This document shows, piece after piece, positions 23,116 to 32,881 of a stretch of 64,000 bases of DNA; the stretch's first letter is position 1, and the number at the start of each line of letters is the position of its first letter. A program made the position numbers and the translations under genes. Source of the DNA: Polaribacter sp. Hel1_33_78 (GTDB lineage Bacteria > Bacteroidota > Bacteroidia > Flavobacteriales > Flavobacteriaceae); contig NZ_LT629794.1 of the NCBI RefSeq assembly GCF_900106075.1, forward strand, positions 1,096,001 through 1,160,000. The letters are read 5' to 3'. The notes under the pieces are model-generated. The model worked only from the letters and a program-made list of their open reading frames with translations. It did no database searches and had not been told where the DNA came from.

Positions 23116-24063
23116 ATGTCAGATACAATAGAAAAAATTAAATGTTTAATTATAGGTTCTGGTCCGGCAGGATATACTGCGGCAATTTATGCAGCAAGAG
23201 CAGATATGAAACCAATCATGTATACTGGAATGCAAATGGGAGGTCAATTAACGACTACTACAGAGGTTGATAATTTTCCAGGATATGCGGATGGAACAGA
23301 TGGAACAGCAATGATGGACGATTTAAAGAAACAAGCAGAGCGATTTGGTACAGATGTTCGTTTCGGAATGGTAACTAGTGTAGATATGAGTGCTGAAATT
23401 GGCGGAATTCATAAAGTTATTGTGGATGAAACGAAACATATAGAGGCAGAAACAATTATCATTTGTACTGGAGCAACTGCAAAATATTTAGGTTTAGAGA
23501 GCGAACAGCGTTTAATTGGTGGTGGTGTTTCTGCATGTGCTACTTGTGATGGTTTTTTCTACAAAGGTCAGGATGTAGTTGTTGTTGGTGCAGGAGATAC
23601 TGCTGCAGAAGAGGCTACATACTTAGCAAATATTTGTAAAAAAGTTACTATTTTAGTTCGTAAGGATTTTATGAGAGCTTCGAAAGCAATGCAACATAGA
23701 GTAAATAAAACTGAAAATATAGAAGTCTTGTACAATACAGAAATTGATGAAGTTCTTGGAACAAATGTTGTAGAGGGGGTAAGAGCAATCAATAACAAAA
23801 CGAGGGAAACACACGATATTTCTGTTACTGGTGTTTTTATAGCTATTGGACATACACCAAACTCAAACTTATTTAAGGGCGTTTTAGATATGGATGAAAC
23901 AGGCTATTTAATTACCAAAGGAAAAACTACAAAGACAAATTTACCAGGAGTATTTGCTGCTGGAGACATTCAAGATAAAGAATACAGGCAAGCTGTAACT
24001 GCAGCAGGAACAGGTTGTATGGCAGCTTTAGATGCAGAACGTTATTTAGGAGCTTTAGAATAA
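23116..24063 (+). CDS. trxB: Thioredoxin-disulfide reductase
   Basis: A 315-aa flavoprotein that reduces thioredoxin with NADPH in the cytoplasm. FAD-binding GSGPAGY (14-20), redox-active CATC (141-144) followed by DGFFYKGQ, NADP-binding VVVGAGDTA (156-163) and the C-terminal FAD motif GVFAAGDI are all present. Length is typical. It is monocistronic, followed by a strong terminator. It likely feeds the thioredoxin/peroxiredoxin pair at 38867-39907. Confidence 0.97.
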   Translation: MSDTIEKIKCLIIGSGPAGYTAAIYAARADMKPIMYTGMQMGGQLTTTTEVDNFPGYADGTDGTAMMDDLKKQAERFGTDVRFGMVTSVDMSAEIGGIHKVIVDETKHIEAETIIICTGATAKYLGLESEQRLIGGGVSACATCDGFFYKGQDVVVVGAGDTAAEEATYLANICKKVTILVRKDFMRASKAMQHRVNKTENIEVLYNTEIDEVLGTNVVEGVRAINNKTRETHDISVTGVFIAIGHTPNSNLFKGVLDMDETGYLITKGKTTKTNLPGVFAAGDIQDKEYRQAVTAAGTGCMAALDAERYLGALE

Positions 24064-24082
24064 GATTTTTACTGATATCATA

Positions 24083-24117
24083 AAAAAAGAGATTACCCTT
24101 TGGTAATCTCTTTTTTT
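24083..24117. terminator. Terminator after trxB
   Basis: AGAGATTACC / GGTAATCTCT, a 10-bp perfect stem with a CTTT loop, flanked by A7 and T7 runs. It can act in both directions and separates trxB from the convergent J-domain gene. Confidence 0.9.
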
Positions 24118-24145
24118 ATGTCATTTATTTTTTAAAGAAAAGTAT

Positions 24146-24607
24146 TTATGCGACTACAGAAGCCTTCATTGATTTTCTATATATAAAAGAATTAAAAATA
24201 TTTCTTTTACCAAAATTATTCATAGATTTTGCATTGACAAACTTCCCGAAAAGTATTTTACTCACCCCAAAGTATTCATATTTATTACCGTCTGTAAAAG
24301 TAACTTCTAACAGCATACTTTTATGATGCCAGTCAGCAACCTGAAATTGGGTAATTGTAGTTTTATATGCATCTAAATTAGCTTCTTTTGTTTCTGGAGC
24401 GATGCTTACTAAAAAATGATAACCATCAATAATTTGAGTACTCACAACCTCTGCTTCCTCTTTTTTAATTTCGTCTTGAAATTTATCTGGATGCCATTCT
24501 TTCACTAATTTTCTGTAAGAAGATTTTAATTCCTTTAAATCAATTGCACCTTCTATTTTAAATAGTTTTTTATATTCTTTTATGCGCTTCATTTCTGTGT
24601 TTTCCAA
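24146..24607 (-). CDS. J-domain plus KTSC-domain protein
   Basis: A 153-aa protein. The N-terminal J domain (about 10-65) contains the HPD tripeptide (39-41) that stimulates Hsp70 ATPase. The C-terminal half (about 85-150) matches the KTSC domain: YEYFGVSKILFGKFVNAKS then NFGKRNIFNSFIY. KTSC domains are small beta-rich modules of unknown function, in places fused to nucleic-acid enzymes. The pairing with a J domain suggests a DnaK co-chaperone delivering a specific client. Start could also be M6. Confidence 0.8.
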   Translation of the reverse strand: MENTEMKRIKEYKKLFKIEGAIDLKELKSSYRKLVKEWHPDKFQDEIKKEEAEVVSTQIIDGYHFLVSIAPETKEANLDAYKTTITQFQVADWHHKSMLLEVTFTDGNKYEYFGVSKILFGKFVNAKSMNNFGKRNIFNSFIYRKSMKASVVA

Positions 24608-24769
24608 TTTTGTGCAAAATTAGTCTTATTTATTTGATTAAATATGAATGCGTCAAAATTTAATTAAAGTATTTGTTATTTTGGTTATCAGTGTCTTACA
24701 GATAATAAGGAAGCGGAGCTATCTAAGTAACTTTAAAAGAAAGAGTGCAGATGAACCGTCTCTTTATTC

Positions 24770-25738
24770 TTAGTCCAATAAAAACTCATCAAAGTTTTTG
24801 ATAGCCTGAATAATTATTTTTACAGTTTCAATATAAAATTCAGGATTAATAGTCTCATAATTGTCTGTATGCCTATGATAATCTTTATGACTTTCTACGC
24901 CAAAATAAATAAATGGAATATTCTCTTTATGAAAAACTTTGTGATCTGATGAAAAAGTCCAATCAGTTTGATCTCTATTAAACGGGTCATCATGACCAAA
25001 TAATAATGTGACTTCATCTGATTTTATTCTTTCTAAAGGTTTTCTTAAATTAGGATGATGGTGCAATCCGCAAGCAAATAATATTGGATCATAATCACTA
25101 TGCGCAATCATATCTAAATTTATATTCAAAACAATATTTTCTTTGTCCTCATAATTTTTTAAAAAATATTCAGCCCCTAAAGAACCAAATTCTTTTGCAT
25201 CGAAAGCAGCAAAAATTAAATCATGGTTAGTAGGATTTTTTTTAAAATATTCAGCAATAGTGAACAAAGCGGCCACGCCAGAAGCATTGTCATCGGCTCC
25301 ATTGTATATATTACCATTTTTTATGCCTAAATGGTCGAAATGAGCCGTAATAATTATGGATTTATTGATTTTTCCTTTTAATGTTCCAACAATATTTCTA
25401 CCTGTTAATGTGGTGTCAGGAACATTTGAAAAATTCTCTTTTGGTTTTTTTATCGGGAAAATTTCTTGTCTTTTTTCACCTTTAAACGAATATGAAAATT
25501 CTTGAAAATAGCGTCGGTTTTTTCCAGTTTGTAAACCAATTTTAGTAAAATTCCTGTTAATTATTTTTTGAGCTTTAATGTTACCAAGAGTGGAAAAAGC
25601 TCTTCCTTCTAAGGAGTCATGGGAGATGATTTGAACAGTTTTTAACAGATTTTCACTATCGATGTCAATAGGTTCAGATGAAGTACATCCACCAGCAAAA
25701 ATCAAGAATGAGGCAATAAAGTAGAAAAATGATTTCAT
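24770..25738 (-). CDS. M28-family metallo-aminopeptidase lipoprotein
   Basis: A 322-aa lipoprotein (lipobox FAGGC, Cys18). M28 zinc ligands and catalytic residues are visible: H133 in TAHFDHLG, D149 in YNGADDNASG, E183 in AFDAKEFGSLGAEYF, plus NLDMIAHSD and a C-terminal HTDNYETI. It probably trims peptides at the cell surface or in the periplasm. Flanked by the fad operon terminator, it appears monocistronic. Confidence 0.9.
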   Translation of the reverse strand: MKSFFYFIASFLIFAGGCTSSEPIDIDSENLLKTVQIISHDSLEGRAFSTLGNIKAQKIINRNFTKIGLQTGKNRRYFQEFSYSFKGEKRQEIFPIKKPKENFSNVPDTTLTGRNIVGTLKGKINKSIIITAHFDHLGIKNGNIYNGADDNASGVAALFTIAEYFKKNPTNHDLIFAAFDAKEFGSLGAEYFLKNYEDKENIVLNINLDMIAHSDYDPILFACGLHHHPNLRKPLERIKSDEVTLLFGHDDPFNRDQTDWTFSSDHKVFHKENIPFIYFGVESHKDYHRHTDNYETINPEFYIETVKIIIQAIKNFDEFLLD

Positions 25739-25790
25739 AACTTCCTTTTTTAAATAAACTAAATAAGGGAATGATATATGTAAATATACA

Positions 25791-25824
25791 AAAAAAAGGG
25801 ACCATTTATTAAAATGATCCCTTT
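25791..25824 (-). terminator. Terminator of the beta-oxidation operon
   Basis: AAAGGGACCATTT and AAATGATCCCTTT pair around ATTA, with one G-U pair on the minus strand; the minus strand ends in a T run. It lies about 50 nt past the acyl-CoA dehydrogenase stop. Confidence 0.75.
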
Positions 25825-25871
25825 GAATAAAAAACTAAATTCTAAAACTTTGATTCTTTTTTTAAATATGC

Positions 25872-27680
25872 TTAAAAGCAATATTTGTTTTCAGCTTTTA
25901 ATTTTTCTGCAATTTGATTACGTAAACCGATTACATTCGGATAATTGGCATATTTCGTAAAACGTTTTAATCCCATTAGCAACATACGTTGTTCATCACC
26001 TTCAGCAAAAGAAATAATGCCTTCTTTACCATTTTTAGCAACAATTTCTACAGCATTGTATAGATATAACTTCGCCATGGCAATTTGTCCGTCTTGTTTA
26101 TTTTCTCCAAAACGTTTTGCATTTTTCTCAGCACGGAGTATTGTAGATTCTGCCATATAAACTTCGTTTAGAATATTGGCAGCAGCCATTAACAATTGTT
26201 GGTGTTGATCTAAATCTGGGCCAAATTTTTGAATTGCAGAACCAGCGACCATTAGGAAAACTTTTTTCAATTTAGCAACCATTTCTTTTTCTTCTGCAAA
26301 CAATTCTGAATAATCTGGCGTATCAAAAGAAGGTATTCCCATCAATTCATCGGCTACAGCAGTCGCTGGACCTAATAAATCCACATGACCTTTCATTGCT
26401 TTTTTTATTAACATACCTACAGAAAGCATTCTATTAATCTCATTAGTTCCTTCGTAAATACGCGCAATTCTGGCATCTCTCCAAGCGGCTTCCATTGGTG
26501 TTTCTTCAGAGAACCCCATTCCTCCGAATATTTGAATTCCTTCATCTGCGCAGGCTTGCACATCTTCAGAAACAGTAACCTTTAAGATAGAACATTCAAT
26601 AGCATATTCTTCAACTCCTTTTAATTCAGAATCTTGATGTGAATTTCCGGCGGCCATTCTCATTTCAATTCTATCTTCAATATTTTTTGCAGCTCTATAA
26701 CTTGCAGATTCACCCGCGTATGTATTGGTGGCCATTTCTGCTAATTTTGCTTTAATAGCTCCAAAATCTGCAATAGGAGTTTTAAATTGTCTACGCTCGG
26801 TTGCATATTGTAAAGCAGTATCTGTAACTCTTCTTTGAGAGTCGATGCAGGCTGCTGCTAATTTAATACGTCCAACGTTCAATGCATTTACAGCAATTTT
26901 AAAACCACCGCCTCTTTTAGACAGCATGTTTTCTGCAGGAACAACAGTGTCATTAAAAAACACCTGTCTTGTAGAGGAAGCACGAATTCCTAATTTATGC
27001 TCTTCTTCACCCAAGGTAATTCCATTTGAGTTTGCAGCATCATATTCAACGATAAACCCAGTAATGTTTTTGTCATTTTCAATACGAGCAAAAACGATCA
27101 TCAAATTACAGAAACCTGCATTTGAAATCCACATTTTTTGTCCGTTAATTTTGTAAGAGGTTCCATCATCAGAAAGTTCAGCAACTGTTTTTCCTGAATT
27201 TGCATCAGACCCTGCACCTGGTTCAGTTAAACAATAAGCGCCCATCCATTCACCAGAAGCTAATTTTGGTACATATTTTTGTTTTTGCTCTTCCGTACCA
27301 TATAAAGTAATTGGCATGGTGCCAATTCCTGTATGCGCACCAAAGGCTGTGCTCAAAGAACCATTTCCACTAGAAATATATTCACAGGTAATCATCGTTG
27401 ATACAAAACCCATTCCCATTCCTCCATATTCTTCCGGAACAGCAACACCTAAAAAACCAAGTTCACCGGCTTTTTTCATTACTTCTTCTGTCAATGCATA
27501 ATCTTTCGCTTCAAAACGATCTCTATGCGCAACAATTTCGCGATCAGTGAATTCTTTCACTGCATCTTTCATCATAATTTGCTCTTCTGAAAAATCTTCA
27601 GGAGTAAATATATCTTCACAGTTTGTTTCTTTTACAAGGAATTGACCTCCTCTTAAAATTTCTTTATTTGTTGTTTCCAT
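25872..27680 (-). CDS. Acyl-CoA dehydrogenase (long flavobacterial form)
   Basis: A 602-aa FAD enzyme catalysing the first step of beta-oxidation. Signatures: N-terminal helical domain, GAYCLTEPGAGSDA and YKINGQKMWISNAG in the middle beta domain, FGGMGF, and the region of the catalytic base, ARIYEGTNEINRML. It is longer than classical ~380-aa enzymes because of a C-terminal helical extension (about 440-602), as is usual for Bacteroidota homologues. Third gene of the operon, 18 nt after the thiolase. Confidence 0.93.
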   Translation of the reverse strand: METTNKEILRGGQFLVKETNCEDIFTPEDFSEEQIMMKDAVKEFTDREIVAHRDRFEAKDYALTEEVMKKAGELGFLGVAVPEEYGGMGMGFVSTMITCEYISSGNGSLSTAFGAHTGIGTMPITLYGTEEQKQKYVPKLASGEWMGAYCLTEPGAGSDANSGKTVAELSDDGTSYKINGQKMWISNAGFCNLMIVFARIENDKNITGFIVEYDAANSNGITLGEEEHKLGIRASSTRQVFFNDTVVPAENMLSKRGGGFKIAVNALNVGRIKLAAACIDSQRRVTDTALQYATERRQFKTPIADFGAIKAKLAEMATNTYAGESASYRAAKNIEDRIEMRMAAGNSHQDSELKGVEEYAIECSILKVTVSEDVQACADEGIQIFGGMGFSEETPMEAAWRDARIARIYEGTNEINRMLSVGMLIKKAMKGHVDLLGPATAVADELMGIPSFDTPDYSELFAEEKEMVAKLKKVFLMVAGSAIQKFGPDLDQHQQLLMAAANILNEVYMAESTILRAEKNAKRFGENKQDGQIAMAKLYLYNAVEIVAKNGKEGIISFAEGDEQRMLLMGLKRFTKYANYPNVIGLRNQIAEKLKAENKYCF

Positions 27681-27698
27681 TTTATATTATTTTAGGAG

Positions 27699-28889
27699 TT
27701 AGTTTAAAAATTCAAATATACCAGCAGCACCTTGTCCTGTTCCAACGCACATGGTAACCATTCCGTATTTTCCTTGCATATTTCGCTTACGCATTTCATC
27801 GAATAATTGAACGGACAATTTCGCACCTGTACAACCTAGAGGATGACCGAGTGCAATGGCACCACCATTTACATTAATAATGTCTGCATCTAATCCTAAT
27901 TCACGAATTACCGCTAAAGATTGCGAAGCAAATGCTTCATTTAATTCTATTAAGCTTATATCTTCTTGTTTTAAGCCTGCTTGTTTTAATGCTTTAGGAA
28001 TTGCAGCTACAGGTCCTATCCCCATAATTCGTGGAGGTACACCAGCAGCAGCGTAACTTACCATTCTTGCGATTGGCTTTATATTTAATTCCTTTACCAT
28101 GTCTTCGCTCATGACCATTACAAAAGCTGCACCATCACTTGTTTGTGATGAATTACCAGCAGTAACACTTCCATTGGTTGCAAAAACAGGACGCAAACGC
28201 TCCAGGCCAGCAAGGTTAGATCCTTTTCTTGGTCCTTCATCTTTGGTTACAGTATATTTTCTTGTCGCTTTTTTACCTTTTTCATTCACATACGTCTCTT
28301 CAACTTCAATAGGAACTATTTGGTCTTGAAAACGATTTTCTTCTTGTGCTTTTAATGCTTTTAAATGAGAATTTAATGCAAACTCATCCTGATCTTTACG
28401 AGAGATATTATATTGGTCAGCAACGGCTTCAGCAGTGTTTCCCATTCCCCAGTAGTAATCTGCATGCCCAGCAGCTACTGTATCGTAGTTTAATTCTGGT
28501 TTAAAACCTGTCATTGGCACAGAACTCATACTTTCAGCACCACCTGCAATGATACATTCGGCCATACCAGATTGAATTTTTGCAACGGCCATACCAATAG
28601 TTTCCAATCCTGAAGAACAAAAACGATTTACGGTTACACCTGGTACTTCTTCAATTTTTAATCCCATTAGAGATATTAAACGAGCCATATTTAAACCCTG
28701 AGAGCCCTCTGGCATGGCATTACCGACGATTACATCATCAATTCTTTTTTTATCGAATTCTGGTAAATTCTCCATTAAATATTCAATGGTTTCAGCAGCC
28801 AACTCATCAGCTCTTTTAAACCTGAATGCGCCTCTTTTAGATTTTGTTACGGCTGTTCTATATCCTTGTACTATATATGCTGTTTTCAT
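27699..28889 (-). CDS. fadA: Acetyl-CoA C-acyltransferase (thiolase)
   Basis: A 396-aa thiolase completing beta-oxidation. Nucleophile Cys91 in NRFCSSGLE, then GGAESMSSVPM, the His of GHPLGCTGA and the second Cys of CVGTGQGAAG near the C-terminus are intact. It is 4 nt downstream of the hydratase/dehydrogenase gene. Confidence 0.95.
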   Translation of the reverse strand: MKTAYIVQGYRTAVTKSKRGAFRFKRADELAAETIEYLMENLPEFDKKRIDDVIVGNAMPEGSQGLNMARLISLMGLKIEEVPGVTVNRFCSSGLETIGMAVAKIQSGMAECIIAGGAESMSSVPMTGFKPELNYDTVAAGHADYYWGMGNTAEAVADQYNISRKDQDEFALNSHLKALKAQEENRFQDQIVPIEVEETYVNEKGKKATRKYTVTKDEGPRKGSNLAGLERLRPVFATNGSVTAGNSSQTSDGAAFVMVMSEDMVKELNIKPIARMVSYAAAGVPPRIMGIGPVAAIPKALKQAGLKQEDISLIELNEAFASQSLAVIRELGLDADIINVNGGAIALGHPLGCTGAKLSVQLFDEMRKRNMQGKYGMVTMCVGTGQGAAGIFEFLN

Positions 28890-28893
28890 CTTT

Positions 28894-31299
28894 TTAGTTT
28901 CTTAATGGTTTACCAGTTTTTAACATGTGTTGAATACGCTCTAATGTTTTGCGCTCTGTACATAAACTCAAGAACGCCTCACGTTCCAGGTCTAATAAAT
29001 ACTGTTCAGAAACTTTAGTTGGTTCTGATAAATCTCCACCAGCCATTACATAGGCTAATTTATTTGCAATTTTTTGATCATGTTCTGAGATAAATCTACT
29101 TGCCTGCATAGAATCTGTAGCGACCATAAACGCGCCTAATGCTTGTTTACCCAAAACTAAAATATCTTTACGAGCGGCTGGCTGTGTGTAACCAGCTTCT
29201 GCCATTAAAACGGCATGCTTTTTAGCTTCTGCAATTTGTCGATCCTTGTTAACAACCACAACGTCTTTTCCTTTTTGTAATAAACCTAAATCGAAAGCTT
29301 CATAAGCAGAAGTTGCTACTTTTGCAGTACCAATCGTTAAGAAATTTTCTTGTAAAACGTTTAATTGAACATCTCCTTTACGGAATGTATCTGAAGCACG
29401 CAGAGCCATTTCTTTAGAGCCACCACCACCAGGAATTACACCAACTCCAAATTCTACTAATCCCATATAGGTTTCTGCTGCTGCAACTACTTTATCAGCA
29501 TGTAATGATATTTCACATCCACCACCTAAAGCCATTCCATGAGGAGCAGATATTGTAGGAATTGCAGAATAACGCATGCGCATCATGGTATCTTGAAAAT
29601 ATTTGATAGCCATATTTAATTCATCATATTCTTGCTCGGCAGCCATCATAAAAATCATACCAATATTAGCACCTACGGAGAAATTGGCTCCTTGATTACC
29701 AATAATCAAACCTTGATATTTATTTTCTGCTAGATCAATTGCTTTATTTATGGCAGCTAAAACATCACCACCAATAGTATTCATTTTAGATTGGAATTCT
29801 AAGTTTAAAATTCCATCTCCTATATCTTCAATTACAGCACCTGAATTTTTCCAAACTTCGTTTGATTTTCTGATATTATCTAGAATGATAAATGAATCTT
29901 GTCCTGGTTTTTTAATTTGTGTTTTTGCAGGAATATCATAATAATGCGTTGAGCCTTCTTTTACAGAATAGAAAGAAGTTTGACCATTTGCTAACATTTC
30001 TGTTACCCAAGCTGCAGGTTCTTTGCCTTCAGCTTTCATAATTTCGATACCTTTTTCAACACCAACTGCATCCCAAATTTGGAAAGGTCCATGTTCCCAA
30101 CCAAAACCAGCTCTTAAACCATCATCTATTCTATATAATTCATCAGATATTTCTGGAATTCTATTTTGAACGTACGCAAACATTGCTGCAAAGCTTTTTC
30201 TGTAAAACTCACCAGCTTTATCTTTTCCAGCAACTAAAACTTTAAATCGATCAACAACATTGTCAATCGTTTTTGTAAGTTCTAAAGTGGCGAATTTTGC
30301 TGATTTTTTTTGTCTGTATTCTAAAGTGTTTAAATCTAATGATAATATATTTCTTTTACCATTCCCATCTTTGGTCATTTTGTAAAAGCCTTGTTTGGTT
30401 TTGCTTCCTAACATTTTGTTTTCCATCATATGATTTACAAAATCAGGAATTACAAACTGGTCTCTCATTTCATCCTCAGGACAGTTGTCTTTTACACCAT
30501 TTGCAGTGTGAACAAGTGTATCTAAACCAACTACATCAATTGTTCTAAAAGTAGCAGATTTTGGACGACCGATAACGGGCCCTGTTAATTTATCTACTTC
30601 TTCAATCGTTAAATTCATCTCTTTTACAACATGAAATAAACTCATAATGCCAAAAATTCCAATTCTATTTCCTATGAATGCAGGCGTATCTTTGGCTAAA
30701 ACCGAGGTTTTACCTAAAAATTTATCACCGTACATCATTAAGAAGTCGGTAACTTCTGGTTTACAATTTGGACCAGGAACAACTTCAAACAGTTTTAGAT
30801 ATCTTGGTGGATTGAAAAAGTGAGTTACCGCAAAATGCTTTTGGAAATCTTCACTTCTTCCTTCGTTCATAAACTTAATAGGAATACCAGAAGTATTAGA
30901 TGTAATTAAAGTTCCTGGCGTTCTGTATTTCTCCAATTTTTCAAAAACGATTTTTTTAATATCTAATCGTTCAACAACAACTTCCATAATCCAGTCTACA
31001 TCAGCAACTTTTGCAATATCATCTTCTAAATTACCAGTAGTAATTCTGCTTGCAAATTTCTGATGATAAATAGGGGAAGGCTTCGATTTTAAAGAAGTAG
31101 TTAAAGCATCATTTACTAAACGATTACGAACTATTTTGTCTTCTAACGTAAGTCCTTTTGCTTTTTCTTTGTCATTTAATTCTCTTGGAACAATGTCCAA
31201 CAAAAGAACTTCAACTCCAATATTAGCAAAGTGACACGCAATACCAGAACCCATAATACCAGATCCTACAATTGCTACTTTTTTAATTCTTCTTGTCAT
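28894..31299 (-). CDS. 3-hydroxyacyl-CoA dehydrogenase / enoyl-CoA hydratase fusion
   Basis: An 801-aa bifunctional enzyme of fatty acid oxidation. The dehydrogenase comes first: NAD-binding VAIVGSGIMGSGIACHFA at the N-terminus, catalytic His region FAVTHFFNPPRYLKLFEVV, and its C-terminal helical domain. The crotonase domain is C-terminal (about 485-700; PHGMALGGGCEISLHAD, GVIPGGGGSKEMALRA). This order is reversed relative to E. coli FadB and is usual in this phylum. First enzyme gene after the MarR regulator (23-nt gap). Confidence 0.95.
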   Translation of the reverse strand: MTRRIKKVAIVGSGIMGSGIACHFANIGVEVLLLDIVPRELNDKEKAKGLTLEDKIVRNRLVNDALTTSLKSKPSPIYHQKFASRITTGNLEDDIAKVADVDWIMEVVVERLDIKKIVFEKLEKYRTPGTLITSNTSGIPIKFMNEGRSEDFQKHFAVTHFFNPPRYLKLFEVVPGPNCKPEVTDFLMMYGDKFLGKTSVLAKDTPAFIGNRIGIFGIMSLFHVVKEMNLTIEEVDKLTGPVIGRPKSATFRTIDVVGLDTLVHTANGVKDNCPEDEMRDQFVIPDFVNHMMENKMLGSKTKQGFYKMTKDGNGKRNILSLDLNTLEYRQKKSAKFATLELTKTIDNVVDRFKVLVAGKDKAGEFYRKSFAAMFAYVQNRIPEISDELYRIDDGLRAGFGWEHGPFQIWDAVGVEKGIEIMKAEGKEPAAWVTEMLANGQTSFYSVKEGSTHYYDIPAKTQIKKPGQDSFIILDNIRKSNEVWKNSGAVIEDIGDGILNLEFQSKMNTIGGDVLAAINKAIDLAENKYQGLIIGNQGANFSVGANIGMIFMMAAEQEYDELNMAIKYFQDTMMRMRYSAIPTISAPHGMALGGGCEISLHADKVVAAAETYMGLVEFGVGVIPGGGGSKEMALRASDTFRKGDVQLNVLQENFLTIGTAKVATSAYEAFDLGLLQKGKDVVVVNKDRQIAEAKKHAVLMAEAGYTQPAARKDILVLGKQALGAFMVATDSMQASRFISEHDQKIANKLAYVMAGGDLSEPTKVSEQYLLDLEREAFLSLCTERKTLERIQHMLKTGKPLRN

Positions 31300-31322
31300 T
31301 TGATTATTGTTTATTATACTTC

Positions 31323-31778
31323 TTATTTTTCTTGATTACTTGATTTATAAATATTTTTATCTGCAATTAACTTATTAATTGTGGAAGTTACTTTAAAGAA
31401 ACTCTCGAGTTCTTGCTCTGTAACATACTCTCTAACCACATTATTAAATTGGTAAACATGGTTTTTAGAAAACTTTCGCATTTCTAAGCCATAATCAGTT
31501 AACTTAATAATTACACTTCGACCATCATCTGGATTTTTTTCTCTATAAATAGCCCCTTTATCTTCCATCGACTTTAAAACTCTAGAGAGACTTGTTGGTT
31601 CCATTCCCATGAGTGGTCCAAGAGCCGTAGAAGGTGTGCTATTTTGTTTGTCAATAGTGAGCAAAACAAAGGCAGAAGACATTGTGCTGCCGTAGTTCGC
31701 AGCTTGCTCATTATACATTTTTGCAACTGCTTGCCACGTGGCTCTTAATTGATGATCTATAGATTTATTTTTATCCAT
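31323..31778 (-). CDS. MarR-family repressor of the beta-oxidation operon
   Basis: A 151-aa winged-helix regulator. The recognition region reads STALGPLMGMEPTSLSRVLK and the wing KGAIYREKNPDDGRSVIIKL. It is the first gene of the fad operon. A 28-bp palindrome 16 nt upstream of its start is a strong candidate for autoregulation, probably released by acyl-CoA or fatty acid; the ligand is inferred from the operon. Confidence 0.92.
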   Translation of the reverse strand: MDKNKSIDHQLRATWQAVAKMYNEQAANYGSTMSSAFVLLTIDKQNSTPSTALGPLMGMEPTSLSRVLKSMEDKGAIYREKNPDDGRSVIIKLTDYGLEMRKFSKNHVYQFNNVVREYVTEQELESFFKVTSTINKLIADKNIYKSSNQEK

Positions 31779-31794
31779 GAGGTCAAAGATATAA

Positions 31795-31850
31795 AAATTT
31801 ACTATGCATGCATAGTAAATTTAAAAAAAGTTATGCATGCATAGTAAATT
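31795..31850. promoter_or_regulatory. Palindromic MarR operator, one full and one half-conserved site
   Basis: Bases 31795-31822 are a perfect 28-bp palindrome centred on ATGCATGCAT with arms AAATTTACT / AGTAAATTT. A second copy, centre 29 bp away (31837/31838), keeps the ATGCATGCAT core and the right arm AGTAAATTT but not the left arm. The spacing puts both sites on the same DNA face within about a quarter turn. Location between MarR and the divergent ABC transporter suggests control of the fad operon and possibly the transporter. Confidence 0.8.
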
Positions 31851-31948
31851 TAACATTTTTTAGTCGTGTAACCTCTAGCAATTATTCTCCACTAGTACGT
31901 TTAAAATAACTAAATTTGTGTTTACACGGATAAAAAAACCAATTGTTA

Positions 31949-32878
31949 ATGAAGAATTTATTAGAAATTAAAAATGTTATAAAAAATTATGGAGATTTTA
32001 GAGCGTTAAATGATGTCTCTATTCATATTCCAGAAGGAAGTGTATACGGATTATTAGGGCCAAACGGAGCTGGTAAAACCTCGTTAATAAGAATTATAAA
32101 CCAGATAACAATGCCAGATTCAGGATCTGTTATGTTAGATGGTGAGTTTTTGGCACCAAAGCATACAGCAGATATTGGCTACTTGCCAGAAGAACGTGGT
32201 TTGTATAAATCTATGAAAGTTGGCGAACAAGCTTTGTATTTAGCTCAGTTAAAAGGATTAAGTAAGTCCGAAGCAAGAAAACGCTTAAAATATTGGTTTG
32301 ACAAATTTGATATTTCTGCTTGGTGGGGGAAAAAAATTGAAGAGCTCTCGAAAGGAATGGCCCAAAAAGTACAGTTTATAGTGACTGTATTACATGAGCC
32401 AAAATTGTTGATTTTTGATGAACCTTTTTCGGGGTTTGATCCGATAAATGCGCAGTTAATTGCTCAAGAAATTTTACAATTACGAGATAAAGGTGCAACC
32501 ATTATTTTTTCTACGCATAGAATGGAATCTGTTGAGGAAATGTGTGATGAAATTGCATTGATCGATAAATCGAATAAAATTTTAGATGGAAAATTAAATG
32601 ATATCAAACGTCAATTTAAGACCCATACTTTTCAGGTAGGGTTAAATACTTTAAACCCTAAAGAGGTGAAGGCTTCCTTAAAACAAAATTTTGATGTCTT
32701 ACCTGCAGATTTTAAATTATTAGGAAATGAGTTAACATTAAATGTGAAATTAGGAAATAATAATTCTGCAAACGAATTATTATCATTTTTAACAAGTAGA
32801 GGTGAAGTGCAGCATTTCGTTGAGTTGATTCCAAATGCAAATGATATTTTTATTCAAGCAATAAATAAAAACAATTAG
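31949..32878 (+). CDS. ABC transporter ATP-binding protein (NatA/ABC-2 type)
   Basis: About 309 residues from ATG 31949; TTG 31943 is a poorer choice. Walker A GPNGAGKTS, signature LSKGMAQKVQF, Walker B LLIFDEPFSGFDP and the H-loop STHRMES are present, with a C-terminal DUF4162-like tail. It would power the membrane protein encoded 3 nt downstream, forming an exporter. Confidence 0.93.
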   Translation: MKNLLEIKNVIKNYGDFRALNDVSIHIPEGSVYGLLGPNGAGKTSLIRIINQITMPDSGSVMLDGEFLAPKHTADIGYLPEERGLYKSMKVGEQALYLAQLKGLSKSEARKRLKYWFDKFDISAWWGKKIEELSKGMAQKVQFIVTVLHEPKLLIFDEPFSGFDPINAQLIAQEILQLRDKGATIIFSTHRMESVEEMCDEIALIDKSNKILDGKLNDIKRQFKTHTFQVGLNTLNPKEVKASLKQNFDVLPADFKLLGNELTLNVKLGNNNSANELLSFLTSRGEVQHFVELIPNANDIFIQAINKNN

Positions 32879-32881
32879 AAA

